The notes beneath the pieces were generated by a model, which did not search any database, was not told the DNA's origin, and saw only the letters and a list, made by a program, of their open reading frames with translations. DNA of 64,000 nucleotides from Sweltsa coloradensis (lineage: Eukaryota; Arthropoda; Insecta; Plecoptera; Chloroperlidae): contig JAMZAV010003173.1 of the NCBI GenBank assembly GCA_024449915.1, positions 1 through 64,000 on the forward strand. The letters are read 5' to 3'. Shown in pieces: positions 10,643 through 21,198 of the stretch. Positions within the stretch are counted from its first letter, which is position 1, and the number at the start of each line of letters is the position of its first letter. The translations under genes and the position numbers were made by a program.

Positions 10643-11836
10643 GGCTGAATCTCCCGTTGCGTCATTCCAACAATGAGAATGACAAACCCGAGATTCCACA
10701 TCTTCTCCAGGTTTTCTAGATTGATTTTTTTTACCAGACTGTACATTTGGCTGATTGGGAAATGATGCTATCATTGTGTGCTTTCGGGGAATATTTTTGG
10801 CTCTTGTGGTGGTTTTGGTCGTGGTGGTGGTGGGGGTTAAACAAAAAAAAACTCTCGGTGCGCCACTGTACAAGCTCATCACAGATAATACATTCAATCT
10901 TTTATCTATTAGCTTATTTTGGCAAAATCCATCGAAAGATGCTATGCGCTATATAGGCTATAATAAGTTACAAATAATTGAGTTAGGGTAAAGAATTATC
11001 AATTATTTCATTGTAGGTCCTGGCATCTATTTAGCATGACTGCATTTTTGTGCTGACATCAACAGACGTCATCTTTAATTATTTTAACAAATTTTAATGT
11101 TGAGTTTTTTGCCTAGCGGATCTCAAAACTCCACTTAAAAGTTATAACGTTGAGTGACTAATATATAGGTTATAATACATAAAGCAAGAAATAAACAAGA
11201 TTTCGAAAAGGCTTTGCTTTCGTGATTTCCTGTCGTTATTTTTACGGTGGGATGTGTCTACCTGTGGACCACACAGAAAAGTGGTGTAGTAGGGAATTCC
11301 ACCCATGGCCACCACTTTTCTTTGTTTAGTCGTGGACAAATTTCAGTTCTCGGAATCAATGGAACAAACATCCTGTCCGTTCGGCTTCGGCGTTTGGCCC
11401 CCATCATTTCAATATGAAATACTCTGTTGTTGAAAGTTTGCGATGACATTCTTTATGTCAAAATACGAGTGAAGCTACAATGAAGGAAACAATTTAACGT
11501 CGGTATTAGTTCTCATAAATCGCAGGGTAGGGTTTCTTAGAGATGCTGATATTTCCCTCTCTCTTCATTGAACCCGGTGACTATTATTGTGACCCCATAT
11601 TATTGCATTAGTTCGCTTGGCGAGCGCTTTTCCAGTCGAGTTCATGGATGAGTTATTTTTTATACTCCTGTCCAATTACTACGTTTTTAGTATAAGTGGG
11701 ATCTCATTACTTTTTCAAGTTAACTTAAAAAATCGGGGGGGGGGGGGAATCTTAAAAGTACGATATCCATGAGAAATATTTCATTGATTGAACCCAAAAT
11801 CGTTTTATTTATTATTTATCCTTGTTATTATTACAT
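10643..11836. other. Unassigned interval
   Basis: No gene was recognised. Short ORFs on both strands (for example 11142-11449 minus) have no domain. Poly(G) of about 11 bases lies at 11738-11748. Confidence 0.4.
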
Positions 11837-12240
11837 TTAACAACAAGAAACGGCGTCGACGCTAGCAAATATTTTACTAAAACTCTTAAAATCTATGTAG
11901 ATTTCTCGTGCCGCGAAGAGACTTATTGCTGAAGCACGTGAAACTAACACGGCATATGTAGTTGGTTCTCCCACAAGTGCTCCTTGCACCGGGAAGGAAA
12001 GTGACTCACTGGGAAATCTTTGCGGGCGGGCGGCAGGTCGTTCCATGCATGGGTTGCCAACCCGGAAAGAAAAAGCACGTCGGCCGAGCACTCCTTTTGC
12101 CGGAGGAGGTTTGGAGGCGGGGGTGCCTACTATCGTCGCCTCTCTGGATGATGCGCGCGCACACGTCAAAATCAGTGGCGCCACTGAGGCATCTTTTAAA
12201 AAACACCAGGTCGGTGAACTGTGGGTGCATGGTCATTTAA
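11837..12240 (-). pseudogene. C-terminal fragment of a non-LTR RT ORF (tentative)
   Basis: One minus frame reads SGLATHAWNDLPPARKDFPV and then SHFPSRCKEHLW. This pattern (a WNDLP phrase, then a basic helix with a C-terminal HLW) is common at the very end of several non-LTR RT proteins. The upstream part is in a different frame, so it is broken. GC content (about 52%) is well above the flanks. No catalytic motif is present, so the family assignment is uncertain. Confidence 0.35.
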
Positions 12241-12390
12241 ATAACATGCTTCTGGTCACAGGGGGGGGGGGGAGATTACGGCCATGTTTGAAATGCAACG
12301 CCCTTCTCTGCACCCTCTCAAGCTTGGTAGTGTTCTAAATGGTGGTTGGATGCCAGGCGGGGAGGCCGAATGTATTGGTGGGCTTGACCA

Positions 12391-13102
12391 CAGATAATTA
12401 AGCGAGCGAAGCGAGCGTTTCCATTTGACTCTGCCGGAAAAAAATTTGTCACTGGTTTTATTTTTTGTTTGTTTGTTTATTTGTTTGTATGTCTTGCCAT
12501 AACGTTCGAACGGAGGATCGGATCGATTTGAAATTTTGACCATCCGCAAGCTTTGTTCTCGATTGAATGCCATTAGTTTTGTGGCAAAATCGTTCAAAAA
12601 GTTACATTAAAGTTAAGTGAAAGTTTTTTTTCCAACTAAACGGCGACAAAATCTGAGGTGGCCAAATCATTTAGAATGTCCGTCCGGTCACGAATATGTT
12701 AATTTTATTTTGATCCGATAAGTAGTGTAAATGGAAATTACATTATAACAAAAGTAACTTTGCTATGGCAACGAAAAGACGCGCGAAGTTTCTAATGCAC
12801 TGCCACCTAGAAGTTATCAAAATACTTTCGAGGAAGCAGTCTATAATTTGTCACCAAAGTGTTTAAATAGTTTTCCCAAGGAGTCAAGGTAATCTAGATG
12901 GCGGTGGATTTTAACCACAAAGTAAAGGTTTACACACGGGTTTACCCAAATACCTTGGCAATAATAAATAATATTGGAAACATGGCCCTGTGGACAGCGA
13001 ACGTCGCAAATTTTAAAATTTTAAAAAAATGTGCAATGTGGGTCTAGCTATAGCACGTGCTCGCTTATCAACGCGTCCAACTGAGCGTTTCCTAGTAGAC
13101 TA
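12391..13102 (-). mobile_element. GAAAACGC-tip element, copy 3 (inverted)
   Basis: The right end reads CAACGCGTCCAACTGAGCGTTTCCTAGTAG, here split as the reverse complement of CTACTAGGAAACGCTC and CAGTTGGACGCGTTG. The left end contains GCGAGCGAAGCGAGCG, the reverse complement of the CGCTTCGCTCGC end of copies 1 and 2. The body carries a CATAACGTTCGAACGGAGGA block also echoed near 31010. No ORF of note. Confidence 0.5.
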
Positions 13103-13104
13103 CA

Positions 13105-13716
13105 CTACGTAGGCCATCCTCTTGACGCGCGGCGTGCACCCGTGCAGGTTGCGTGCCGCGACACCCAGCACCTGCGCCGCGTTGGCCCGCACGATGTCGG
13201 CGTACACGTTCCATCGGAGGTCGCTTGACGTACTCGAGTGGGACACCATCGATGGTGTACATGACATATTGGGGTGCGCGCGCGCGTGATGTCCATCATC
13301 TTGCACTTGAGGGCGTTGAGCGACATGCTATTGTTGTCGCACCAGATCTGAATGTCGTCTAGGTCTGCTTGAAGGGCGTCTGCATCCTCTTGGGTGACCA
13401 CGATGCAGTACAGGGTGACTTCGTCAGCGTACTGGTGCATTTGGATCCTTGCCGAGGTAGGGAGGTCGGCTACGAAGCTGGGGGCCGAGCACACTGCCCG
13501 TAATGACGCCCGAGGGCACGTCCCGGAATTCTGAGCGCTCGCCGTTGAACTGGACGAACTGCGTGCGGCCGACCAGGAAACTCTCGAACCACCTAATCGA
13601 ACCACCGCTAATTTGGAAGGTCCCCTCCGATATTCATCAAGATCGCATATATGCCGTTCATCCAAATACGTACGAATGTGTGCGTTGAAGTCGTTTGTGA
13701 CGTCTGTGCGATACAA
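13105..13716 (-). pseudogene. GC-rich non-LTR reverse transcriptase fragment
   Basis: The frame contains MHQYADEVTLYCIVVTQED followed by DDIQIWCDNNSMSLNALKC. This is RT motif C (usually YADD; here YADE) with the following W-x-SL-N-KC region typical of Jockey/R1/CR1-like RTs. An upstream frame contains a plausible SSPVL...DLPTSARI motif B neighbourhood. GC content is near 58%, sharply higher than both flanks. The replaced second Asp and frameshifts show it is dead. It lies between two GAAAACGC tips facing each other (13084-13102 and 13733-13750). Confidence 0.6.
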
Positions 13717-13911
13717 TAGTTTACTATAATAACCAGGAAAACGCCTAAGTCATATTATGTAAATAATTTATATATGATATGGACACATCTGCAGGCTAAA
13801 AAAGCTACAAACTTACGACAGTAGTATTAAATTAAAAGTTTTCTTGACAACAACGATGAACTTTGTCCTAGTTTGTCAATGATAGTGTTCGTGTCTGGGA
13901 TCTTGCCTGAC

Positions 13912-14700
13912 TCAACTTATTAGTAGACGTGATTCTAACAGATCTTGATTCATCGTGGATCGTAGTTGTGACTTGATAATTTTAAGTTTGGAAAATGTGC
14001 GTTCACAATTCACTTGAGTGCATGCCATAGTTAGGAGAAACTTGTAAGTGTGGTAAATTGCCGAAAATGCACTTGAGTGAAAATTATATTTGTACAAAAT
14101 ATGTAATGCACAAGGAATGCAGTATTACAATCTGAAATAAAAATGATTTTTTTTTTACTGAAACTAGAACATATTATATAAAAGGACTAAAGGAGTGTAT
14201 GCATTCTCCATCAATGAAATATTACATACCTTGATGTTGTTCCTGGTTGATGGGTACATTAAAATGAGTATCATTCTCACTGTTATCATCTTCACAATCC
14301 TCGTCAAGAAAAATACTAATAAGGATTTTCTTCTACCTCCTTGAACTCGGCGTGTAGAGCCAATGATAGGCTGTCATATGAAGAAGCAAACTCTTTGAAC
14401 TCTTGAACTAGATGCTCATAATCAACCTTTGCTAATGATGCGATGCGTTTCAGTGCCTCAACAGCGTTTTTAGACAGTGCACCAGATGTAATATCTTGGA
14501 ACCACCGCGGGTCTAAGTACGCAAAAGTCTTCATCAGATCTTCGTTGTCTTCGAATCTTCTTTTGAGAGACGCTTGTATCTGGTCCATTACAGCACCAAA
14601 AGTATCCACTCGATACAGTGTTTTTGTGTCCAAGTCAACTGACGCGCTACCTCACCGGGCATTAGCTTCTTTGATCGTTTTCTTTGTTCAGCTAGGGTGG
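13912..14700 (-). pseudogene. hAT-superfamily transposase, C-terminal part
   Basis: Two open segments belong together. At 14316-14633 is an acidic/helical segment with YLDPRWFQDI, the hAT LDPR-F signature. At 13912-14097 is the dimerisation region reading TQVNCERTFSKLKIIKSQLR then STMNQDLLESRLLIS, a clear match to the hAT C-terminal dimerisation motif (ERTFS-LK-IKS-LR-TM). Between them an intron is plausible: a GTATGT donor follows INQEQHQG near 14230 and an ACTCAAG acceptor lies near 14068. The catalytic N-terminal core is absent or degraded. It resembles hATs of the ZMYM/KIAA1586 kind. Confidence 0.7.
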
Positions 14701-14749
14701 AGGTAATCGTAACATGTTCAAGATCCTTGGTTTTCAACATCATCATCTG

Positions 14750-14875
14750 TTTTTGTTAGGCCTCCACAGTACAAGTAGCAATAGCTTCTGTTGCTGCTAA
14801 ATGTGTTGTTTGTACAAGTCTTGACTGAAATATCCTTGCATCGTTGTGTTTGTTTACTTCATGATCAGAGCTCCA
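14750..14875. repeat. Dispersed repeat family D, short copy
   Basis: It contains TTAGGCCTCCACAGTACAAG and ATAGCTTCTGTTGCTGC followed by a tail resembling the copies at 18700-19151, 28795-29105 and 45598-46018. Function is unknown. Confidence 0.45.
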
Positions 14876-15258
14876 AATCCAAACTCATTCCGAAATGCAA
14901 TCCTGTATACACAATTTTAGTCATGGTCTACTTCGAGAGCTCTACATCAGCCGGCAAGTAGAGTTGTTGGGGTGGCATTGATGTAAATCAGGATTATTGC
15001 CCCTAAAGTTTATAACCTTGTTGCGGAGATCCTATTGGTACGATGGAACATCTCGGCCGTCCACCTGGCGTGGATCGTACATCAATTGATTTATGTTTAA
15101 TATGCAGGATGATTCTCGACCTTTATTAGAGATCCGTTGAATGTTTTGGCGGGACTATGGAAGCCCTTGAGTGTTTAGGTTTTCGAAAGTTCAATTAAAT
15201 ATGTTTTTGCAGCAGATCATCTTCAGAAACATGATACAAAATATGGAACATTTATAAA
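14876..15258. other. Unassigned interval
   Basis: No coding sequence or repeat was recognised. Confidence 0.35.
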
Positions 15259-15405
15259 TTAATCATCTTCTGTTTCGGATTTGGCTTTTGCTTTGTTTGC
15301 TGCATCTCTACAGTTTTGATCAATTGTGCGTTTAACTTTGGCCCAGTTCTTTGTCACTTTGTCGGAGCCAAATTTTGATTTAAGGACCTCTGAAAAAAGG
15401 ACAAT
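15259..15405 (-). CDS. Possible terminal exon, orphan protein
   Basis: The frame reads IVLFSEVLKSKFGSDKVTKN, then WAKVKRTIDQNCRDAANKAK and ends AKSETEDD followed by TAA. Residue use looks protein-like, with a basic amphipathic helix and an acidic tail. An AG acceptor (GCCCAAG|ATTGTCC) is present but its pyrimidine tract is weak. Its phase (0) is compatible with the donor of the exon at 16149-16380, so it could be the last exon of that gene. The domain is not recognised. Confidence 0.35.
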   Translation of the reverse strand: MVLFSEVLKSKFGSDKVTKNWAKVKRTIDQNCRDAANKAKAKSETEDD

Positions 15406-15805
15406 CTTGGGCAGTTGCACATTAGGGCCCCTTAAAAGTTTTCAATATTTGGAATTAGTGAACATTCCCTTTTGTGAAAAAATTATAAGCCATCTAAAAC
15501 TTTACGGAAATACTCACGCGTGTTATAGTTTGTCAACTGCTAATTACTATATTTATAACTAAAAATTAATGAAATCAAAATATTATGCAACAGTTTTCAA
15601 CTTATATAGTATCGCATTAGTGTACTGTAGACCAACAAAACAAGAAATATTCCATTTTGCAATGTTATCGAAGTCCTATTATTTTTTTTTAGTCACTCTA
15701 GTGACTATGAACCTACTCACCAAGTGTGTTAAACGTGTTAACTCCTTCATTGGAGTCAGACTCATCTTAAGTGTTGTCCTGGTCATGCTCTTCAGCTTCA
15801 GCTCC

Positions 15806-15985
15806 TTTTTTTTTTTTTTTATAAATTTATTTACTGTCATAGAACATACATATTACATGACTCATACAACAGCAAATTGTACAAATAAATAATTATGTTG
15901 CATACAGAAATAAATCAACAAGAATATAATCAAAAAACCCACAAAGCCTGAAAAAGGCTTAACTGTGGGGTAAAGACAATTTATA
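15806..15985 (-). mobile_element. 3' end of a LINE with poly(A) tail
   Basis: Read on the minus strand the segment has a hairpin (CCCACAGTTAAGCC ... GGCTTTGTGGG), an AT-rich stretch and AATAAATTTAT followed by about 15 A. This fits the 3' untranslated end of a CR1/L2-type retrotransposon inserted in a possible intron. No ORF is included. Confidence 0.45.
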
Positions 15986-16148
15986 AATTATTTAAGATGG
16001 TGACAATACAGAGAACGGAACATATAACCAAAATAAACATGAAAAACGTGTATATATAAATACTATGGTTGCATGACATATTCAGTTAATTTGTGAAATC
16101 CAAAAAATTACAGAAAAAGAACAACAGAAGAACACACTTGATGCATAC

Positions 16149-16380
16149 ATGCAGCACCATCAGCTGCGGACATGATGTAGTTATTTGTTCAACTACGAAG
16201 AGCGGACACGATCCAAGTTTTATTGACCTTAGCGATCCCACTCGGGAGAGACCCTGGACCAAGTCTCGCCATAACTGCTCGTCGTTTGGTACGCTCAAGG
16301 AGGAGATGTCTAGATTACAAGTGCCATGACGGCACAGGGCATCGATCATTCGCTGCCAATCTATAATGGTGCATTCTGTA
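16149..16380 (-). CDS. Internal exon of a possible leucine-rich-repeat gene
   Basis: The exon is bounded by a strong acceptor (TCTCTTGTTCCTCCGCAG|TACAG) and a GTATGC donor. In the frame open across it, the protein reads TECTIIDWQRMIDALCRHGT, CNLDISSLSV, then GLSRVGSLRSIKLGSCPLF and ITTSCPQLMVLH. The spacing of Leu/Ile residues resembles leucine-rich repeats of the F-box/ZYG11 style. It does not look like transposon protein. The 232-nt length and borders suit an animal exon. The upstream exon and full gene are uncertain. Confidence 0.5.
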
Positions 16381-16672
16381 CTGCGGAGGAACAAGAGAAA
16401 TAATTTTAAAAAAGATCTAGCATTCCTGATAGGAAAGTTAATTTTATTATATCCAAGATTAAAATGAAGTATCAAACCAAAGTTTATATAGGCATCCGCA
16501 TAGGCCTTTATTTATATTTATTAAACCCCTATAGTAGGCTATAGTTTGAATGTTCTTTAGAAATATGTGATAAAACTGGTGAGCAAATAATGATCGAATG
16601 ATGAAAGTCAATCGCACGTGAACACATAATAAATGTGGATGGGCTACAAAATATGCACCTACCTTGAAATAC

Positions 16673-16850
16673 CTGCAGATAATATCACCTACAGAAATAG
16701 CCTGCGAGGCCCCTGCTCTTGACAACTGGTCCACCTTGTCTCAAGACTTTGATTTTGAGGAGCTGGTGCCAGGATTACTGTCTCAGCAACATCACGAACC
16801 ACGTCCACATGATTTGCTTCTGGCCGCGCCATGTCTTGTTAAATGTAGTT
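16673..16850 (-). CDS. Possible upstream exon of the LRR-like gene
   Basis: A donor CTGCAG|GTATTT follows the frame VDQLSRAGASQAISVGDIIC. Splicing to the exon at 16380 gives a phase-consistent Ser codon. Further upstream another frame begins MARPEANHVDVVRDVAETVI, starting at about 16833. The two frames differ by one base near 16735, so either the segment is a pseudogene or the exon starts later. A second possible donor (CAAG|GTAGGT at 16663) exists but breaks the frame. Confidence 0.3.
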
Positions 16851-17049
16851 GTTTGCGACTATGCGAGGAAATGAAACTAACAAGGATTCCCTTAGTAGCT
16901 GTAAGTAGTGTGTGTAGTTTTCACCCGGTGAAGGTTGAGTGAGTTCGTCCTCCAGGATAGTGGTTTTCTTTAAGCTACTTGAAGAGAACTCTATTCTATA
17001 TGCCACGCAAACTTGATCATAGTGAACAAGTAATATTTTGTTCATTTGA

Positions 17050-18454
17050 CTAATACAGAGTAAAAGTAAACACTTCCGCCTATTCTCTAGAGAGAGAGAT
17101 AGGTGGAGTGAAATAAATAAGGTGGTCCTTTGATTAAGGTTAACAAATGTTATAGATAGTTATAGATAGTACATAAACAAATGTAGGAATACAGTTATGA
17201 ACATAAAAAATGCAATTACATTGACAAATGATGCTCACAATAATAATTAATACATTGTACATATTGATATTAAAGGAATTGTCTCGGTTTGCATTGCAAG
17301 CTACTCAGAAGATGCCTTGATTCAATTCAGAAGAATAATAAAAAAAATCCAGGTCGCAAAGACTTATGGAACTCAAATAATCACGCTTTTACTAATGCCC
17401 TGCATAGCGCGTAGTCCGCCTATGGTGACGTCACTGCAGGGCTACCTGCTAGGCTAGCTCCGGCTGAGGAAGGCCTCGCTCAAGCTCGCTGCCGTAACCG
17501 GCCGCTTATGTGGACTAGTTGATTACTTGTTCATTATAACTTGTTCATTACCGGCCGACCTTGGTTGCTATGATGAGCCACCTTCTGCAGTCTTTTTCTG
17601 TACAATGTTTGTTTTTGTATCACTCACATTGTTGTGACCAATATCAGCTCTGTATCCGACATTCCTTATTATCCTTTTGTAACACGGGCACTCTTTATCC
17701 CGGGATTCAGGCGCGGACTGGGACGAAAAGGCCCGGGATGCTGGCATGTTATAGGGCCCCGTACGAGGTTGCGTGGCAAAGCAGGAGTCTGTCCCCGCCG
17801 GAGGCAATTTCGCCGAAGGCGCAATTTTTTGGGGGGTTTAGTTATATTTTATGGCCTAAAACGCTATTTTAGGACGCGATTAACAGGCGCCAACTAGTAA
17901 CACTACCCGAGCTCACAATTCAAATCTCGCGAAAATTATATTCGAGGAAGCCTCACAACCAAAAATGTAACTCGCAAGTACCAAATTAACACTCGCAAAA
18001 TGCGAGCTTGTGAGTGTATAGGCCTACTGGACATTTTGATTGAATCATACATAACTTTCCAATAATAATTTTATTGAACACTTATTTATGTATTAAATAT
18101 ATTTTGTTTCAAGCTTAGGTGATCCATTGGTATGCTGATGCCCTCCATCTGCTCTAACCAGCTATGTATGTGAGTTTCAGTGCGAGCTATACAGATTTCT
18201 CAACATCGTTCCCGACAATGACCCTGTTACATACTTTTCGCCACTAAGTATTTCTGTGGCTTCTTGAAGGGAGACAAGATAGCGAGCAGTCCCTCCTTCC
18301 ACCCTGGTTGCAAAATTATTACATTTACTGTGTGACTTGTACCAGCGCCATTCAAGTTCTCTTCTAGTTTGTCAATATCATCCCAAACTAAATGCGTAAA
18401 AACTCAGTCAGCCTCTAGAAAAACCAGTTGAAAATAAGTATCACAAAAACAGAA
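17050..18454. other. Unassigned interval with GC-rich patches
   Basis: No gene was recognised. Two GC-rich patches (17400-17520 and 17700-17885) stand out in AT-rich surroundings. The second, starting near CAGGCGCGGACTGGGACGAA, has the look of a non-autonomous DNA transposon tip, but no partner end was found. Confidence 0.35.
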
Positions 18455-18636
18455 CTTCCTACGTTGAATGGTGTATTTGGAGTTTGGACGATTTAAAGTT
18501 TGAAATTATTTTGAAGAGGCGATATTTGCCGTGTGCCCAATCAGAAAATTTTGAAAAAATAGTTTTGATTTTCTAATATAGCCAGCCAGGTTTCAAAGCC
18601 ATTCACTATATTTTGACTTGGTAGCATATATAGAAC
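18455..18636. repeat. Fragment of the palindromic family
   Basis: It contains CCTACGTTGAATGGTGTATT, AAATTATTTTGAAGAGGCGA and GCCGTGTGCCCAATCAGAAA, matching one arm of the element at 70-805 and the partial copy at 63795-64000. It ends at ATTTTGACTTGGTAGCATAT, right before a GAAAACGC tip (18637-18680). Confidence 0.6.
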
Positions 18637-18680
18637 TGGGAAAACGCTCAAGTCCCGCCGCGTTGATGGATGAGCTTTTT
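18637..18680 (+). repeat. GAAAACGC-tip remnant
   Basis: It reads GGGAAAACGCTCAAGTCCCG then CCGCGTTGATGGATGAGC. Only the left tip of the family is present. Confidence 0.5.
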
Positions 18681-18699
18681 TAAGTATTTAATTTGCGTG

Positions 18700-19151
18700 G
18701 AATATCTTTACTTTTGCAAGTGCTTTGTTTTGCTGCTTTGTACACAGAGTTAGCTTCTGCTGTATGTGTTGCTTGTTCAAGTCATTGCTGTAATCGTTCT
18801 CATTCATCATTCTGTTTAATGTTTGTTCTCTTCAGGAGGTTGTCTGTTCTGTCTAGACTGGAAGGTTAAGTTCTCTCTTCATTCTGTCCTGCTTCGTCAT
18901 CCCAGTGTTGTGCTCAGTCTGTCCGTCCGTGCAGCCTGACGAGTTGATGTTTAGAAAGTGCTAGGTTCGTTCTGTTTAATGTGAGATAAGAGCCTTGACA
19001 CGGTTTATGTGCTGTGCTTTTTTCCGTTCTTAGTTCCGCTCTTGTTTAGACTCCACAGCACATAACATTGGCTTCTGTTTCTGTTGAATGTGTTCAGTTA
19101 GATGTCTGTTATCTTTAAGAGAATGTCTGTTCCGTCCAGACTGAAAGGTTT
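18700..19151. repeat. Dispersed repeat family D, left part
   Basis: This segment has repeated phrases such as AATGTCTGTT, TGTCCAGACTGAAAGGTTTT and GTGCTCAGTCTGTCCGTCCG, shared with 28795-29105 and 45598-46018. It is interrupted at 19152 by the Copia-type element and resumes at 22368 (TTTTGTTGCTACTCGG). Confidence 0.6.
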
Positions 19152-19349
19152 TGATGAATGACTGTTTTACAAGAGTAATATTAGTAAGTAAATAAGTTTA
19201 TTTAAGAAACACTTTAGAGAGACAAGAAGACAAGATTTCGATTGACATTTTAGAAATAGCTTGTTTAGTCAACAATCACCATGGAGACCATATGGCCTGC
19301 TATATTACTTCAAGTCTTTATAGAGTGAGATGGCGCATTTCAACCAACA
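19152..19349 (-). repeat. 3' LTR of the Copia-type element
   Basis: 198 bp, same ends as the partner LTR. It borders the RT stub through a purine tract (19350-19361). Confidence 0.92.
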
Positions 19350-19361
19350 CCCCTTCTTCTC
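19350..19361 (-). promoter_or_regulatory. Polypurine tract
   Basis: The minus strand reads GAGAAGAAGGGG directly before the 3' LTR, the expected place for the plus-strand primer. Confidence 0.7.
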
Positions 19362-19777
19362 GCTATCTTCACTCTTTACTGGCTATAAACCAGTTGTGCT
19401 TGTTAACTGGCTTAAACATCTCGTGATAGTCCTCTCCGTAGCGTTGCGAGAATCCTCTCGCCACAAGCCGCGCTTTGTATCACCATTCCCATCCAGTTTT
19501 GACTTGAAGACCAACTTTGATGAGAGCTCGGCGTCCTGGAGGTAGTGTTGCTAGATCCCACAATCCACGCTCCTTAAGAGATGATATCTCGTCCTCAGCT
19601 GCCAACGTCCAGATCTTCTTTTCACGATCAGGTAACTCTATTACTTGTTTCCACGACGTTGGCTCGCGTGCTTGATCCAATTTAACTTTGTAAGAGAGTT
19701 TTCTTGGTGGTATTCCTTTGGTTTCTCTCTTTGATTGACGAACTATAGGAACTATCGGTTTATTTCCAACAGTTTCT
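19362..19777 (-). pseudogene. Copia reverse transcriptase, N-terminal stub
   Basis: Frames spell EPTSWKQVIELPDREKKIWT, EEISSLKERGLWDLATLPPG and, after a frameshift near 19495, YKARLVARGFSQRYGEDYHE MFKPV. That is the start of the RVT_2 family. About ten codons later the coding sequence runs directly into the purine tract and 3' LTR. The RT catalytic motifs (VDD) and RNase H are absent. Roughly 1.5-2 kb of pol is missing relative to a normal Copia. Confidence 0.82.
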
Positions 19778-20265
19778 TCAGTGAGTAATGACTCTTGCCT
19801 CTGTTAACTCTGTTAATTCCTCTAAGTTCATCTCCGTGTCTTGAGGTGCGGTCATGTAGTTCTTCACCACCCCTTCTGGCTGAAGACTGATGCCACAAGT
19901 TGATTCAACAACATATGGTTCTTCTGACTCTATGATTCTAACGGAACGACTTATCCACACCTTGTTTGTCTTTGGGTCCAACAGGCGGTAACCTTTGGTG
20001 GCTGTGTCATATCCAATGAGCACGCCCTGGATGGCCTTGTCATCCCATTTCTTTCGCTGTTGTTTTGGAACAAGCGAATACACTTTGGATCCAAAAACTC
20101 TTATGTGACTTAAATCTGGCTTGTTACCGTCCCACAGTTCAATAGGTGTCTTGTCTACACTTTGGCTGGGAAGACGATTTTGAAGGTAAGCTGCAGCGCA
20201 GACTGTTTCCCCCCAAAACCTTTCAGGAAGTCCGGCATCCAGCAGCATACATTTAGCCATTTCGA
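19778..20265 (-). pseudogene. Copia integrase C-terminal and linker region
   Basis: It continues integrase after the frameshift: AKCMLLDAGLPERFWGE, AAYLQNRLPSQSVDKTPIEL, LSHIRVFGSKVYSLVPKQQR and DDKAIQGVLIGYDTATKGYR. These are hallmark phrases of the Copia integrase-to-RT linker (FWGEA..., RVFG, GY....KGYR). It ends at a stop at 19778 before the RT begins in another frame. Confidence 0.85.
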
Positions 20266-20844
20266 CTAGAGATCGATAGTTTCGCCGTTTTGCTGAGGTG
20301 TGTATGGCACCGTGAACTGCTGCTGAATCCCTTCATGCTTGAAGAAATTCCGCAGATCTTGGTTGACATACTCTTTCCCATTGTCAGTGCGGAAAATGGT
20401 AAGTCTGTGTCCGTACTTCGTACGTACCATAGCGATGTACTCTTTCATAACATCCACCACTTGACCCTTGGAATTCAGCAGACGGACAAATGTGAAACGA
20501 GAGTAATCATCAATGAAGGTGATCATACACCTATTCCCACTAGGCGTCGTAGTTAGCATCGGTCCGCAGACGTCGCTATGTACCAACTCGCCCGGTCTGG
20601 TGGCTCTAGTCTCGCTGGTTGGAAATGGAAGTTGAGCTAGCTTCCCGTCTACTTTTGCATCACATTTACCAATGTGTATGCCTTGAGCCAGTACCTTTGT
20701 GAAAAGATTGTTAATGGCAGCTGGATCACGGTGGCTCATGAGTCGGTGCCATCTGCGCATGCGTGCTTCACTGCGTACACTTACAGCTGCTTTGTTGCTG
20801 GTCTTGCATTTCAGCCTGAAGAGCGTCCCGTCCAGTTCGGCCAT
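20266..20844 (-). pseudogene. Copia integrase, zinc and catalytic core
   Basis: It starts with the GAG-pre-integrase/HHCC segment (WHRLMSHRDPAAINNLF). The core follows: LVHSDVCGPM (first Asp), FIDDYSRFTFVRLL, FRTDNGKEYVNQDL (second Asp) and YTPQQNG. The expected catalytic Glu motif after QQNG (G-V-x-E-R) is destroyed by a small deletion and frameshift near 20278, and the frame stops at once. The next frame resumes with RSLVEMAKCM. The Cys pair of the zinc finger is partly replaced (IGKCDAKVDGKL). Confidence 0.85.
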
Positions 20845-20866
20845 GGCGATGACAGTTGTCTGGTAG

Positions 20867-21180
20867 CTAATTTGACACTTGTCGCCCTCGAACGAGCACA
20901 GTGTATCCGTTATGAGTTATTCTCTGAACTGATAACAGCCCGCCATCAAGTTTAGGAATGTAGAGCACATCTTTGAGTTCCACTTGCTCTACTCTTCCAT
21001 TTGGAGCAGTACACAATATACACCCGCTACCAATGCCTTCTGCAAAGATCATTGAGTTGTCCGCCAGGTATACAGAAGTCTTCACATGTCGCAACTCTGT
21101 GAAGAACTGCTTGTTGCTCGTCATGTGACTTGTAGCACCGGAATCAACGTACCATCGATCAGCGCCATTCTTGCATGATC
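20867..21180 (-). pseudogene. Copia protease region
   Basis: The minus frame contains RWYVDSGATSHMTSNKQFF, where DSGA is the aspartic protease active site, then VYLADNSMIFAEGIGSG and VLYIPKLDGGLLSVQRIT. These are the standard flap-side and C-terminal motifs of Copia proteases. It is not in frame with Gag and a TGA lies just upstream of the active site near 21185. It is therefore separated from Gag by a stop and a frame change. Confidence 0.8.
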
Positions 21181-21198
21181 AATTGTTCCATACAGCAA

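Noticed and set aside
11142..11449. THAP-like finger
   Set aside because: Cys/His spacing does not fit and no AVPTY box is visible.
17400..17890. CpG-island promoter
   Set aside because: GC-rich but looks like repeat-derived sequence and no gene start follows.
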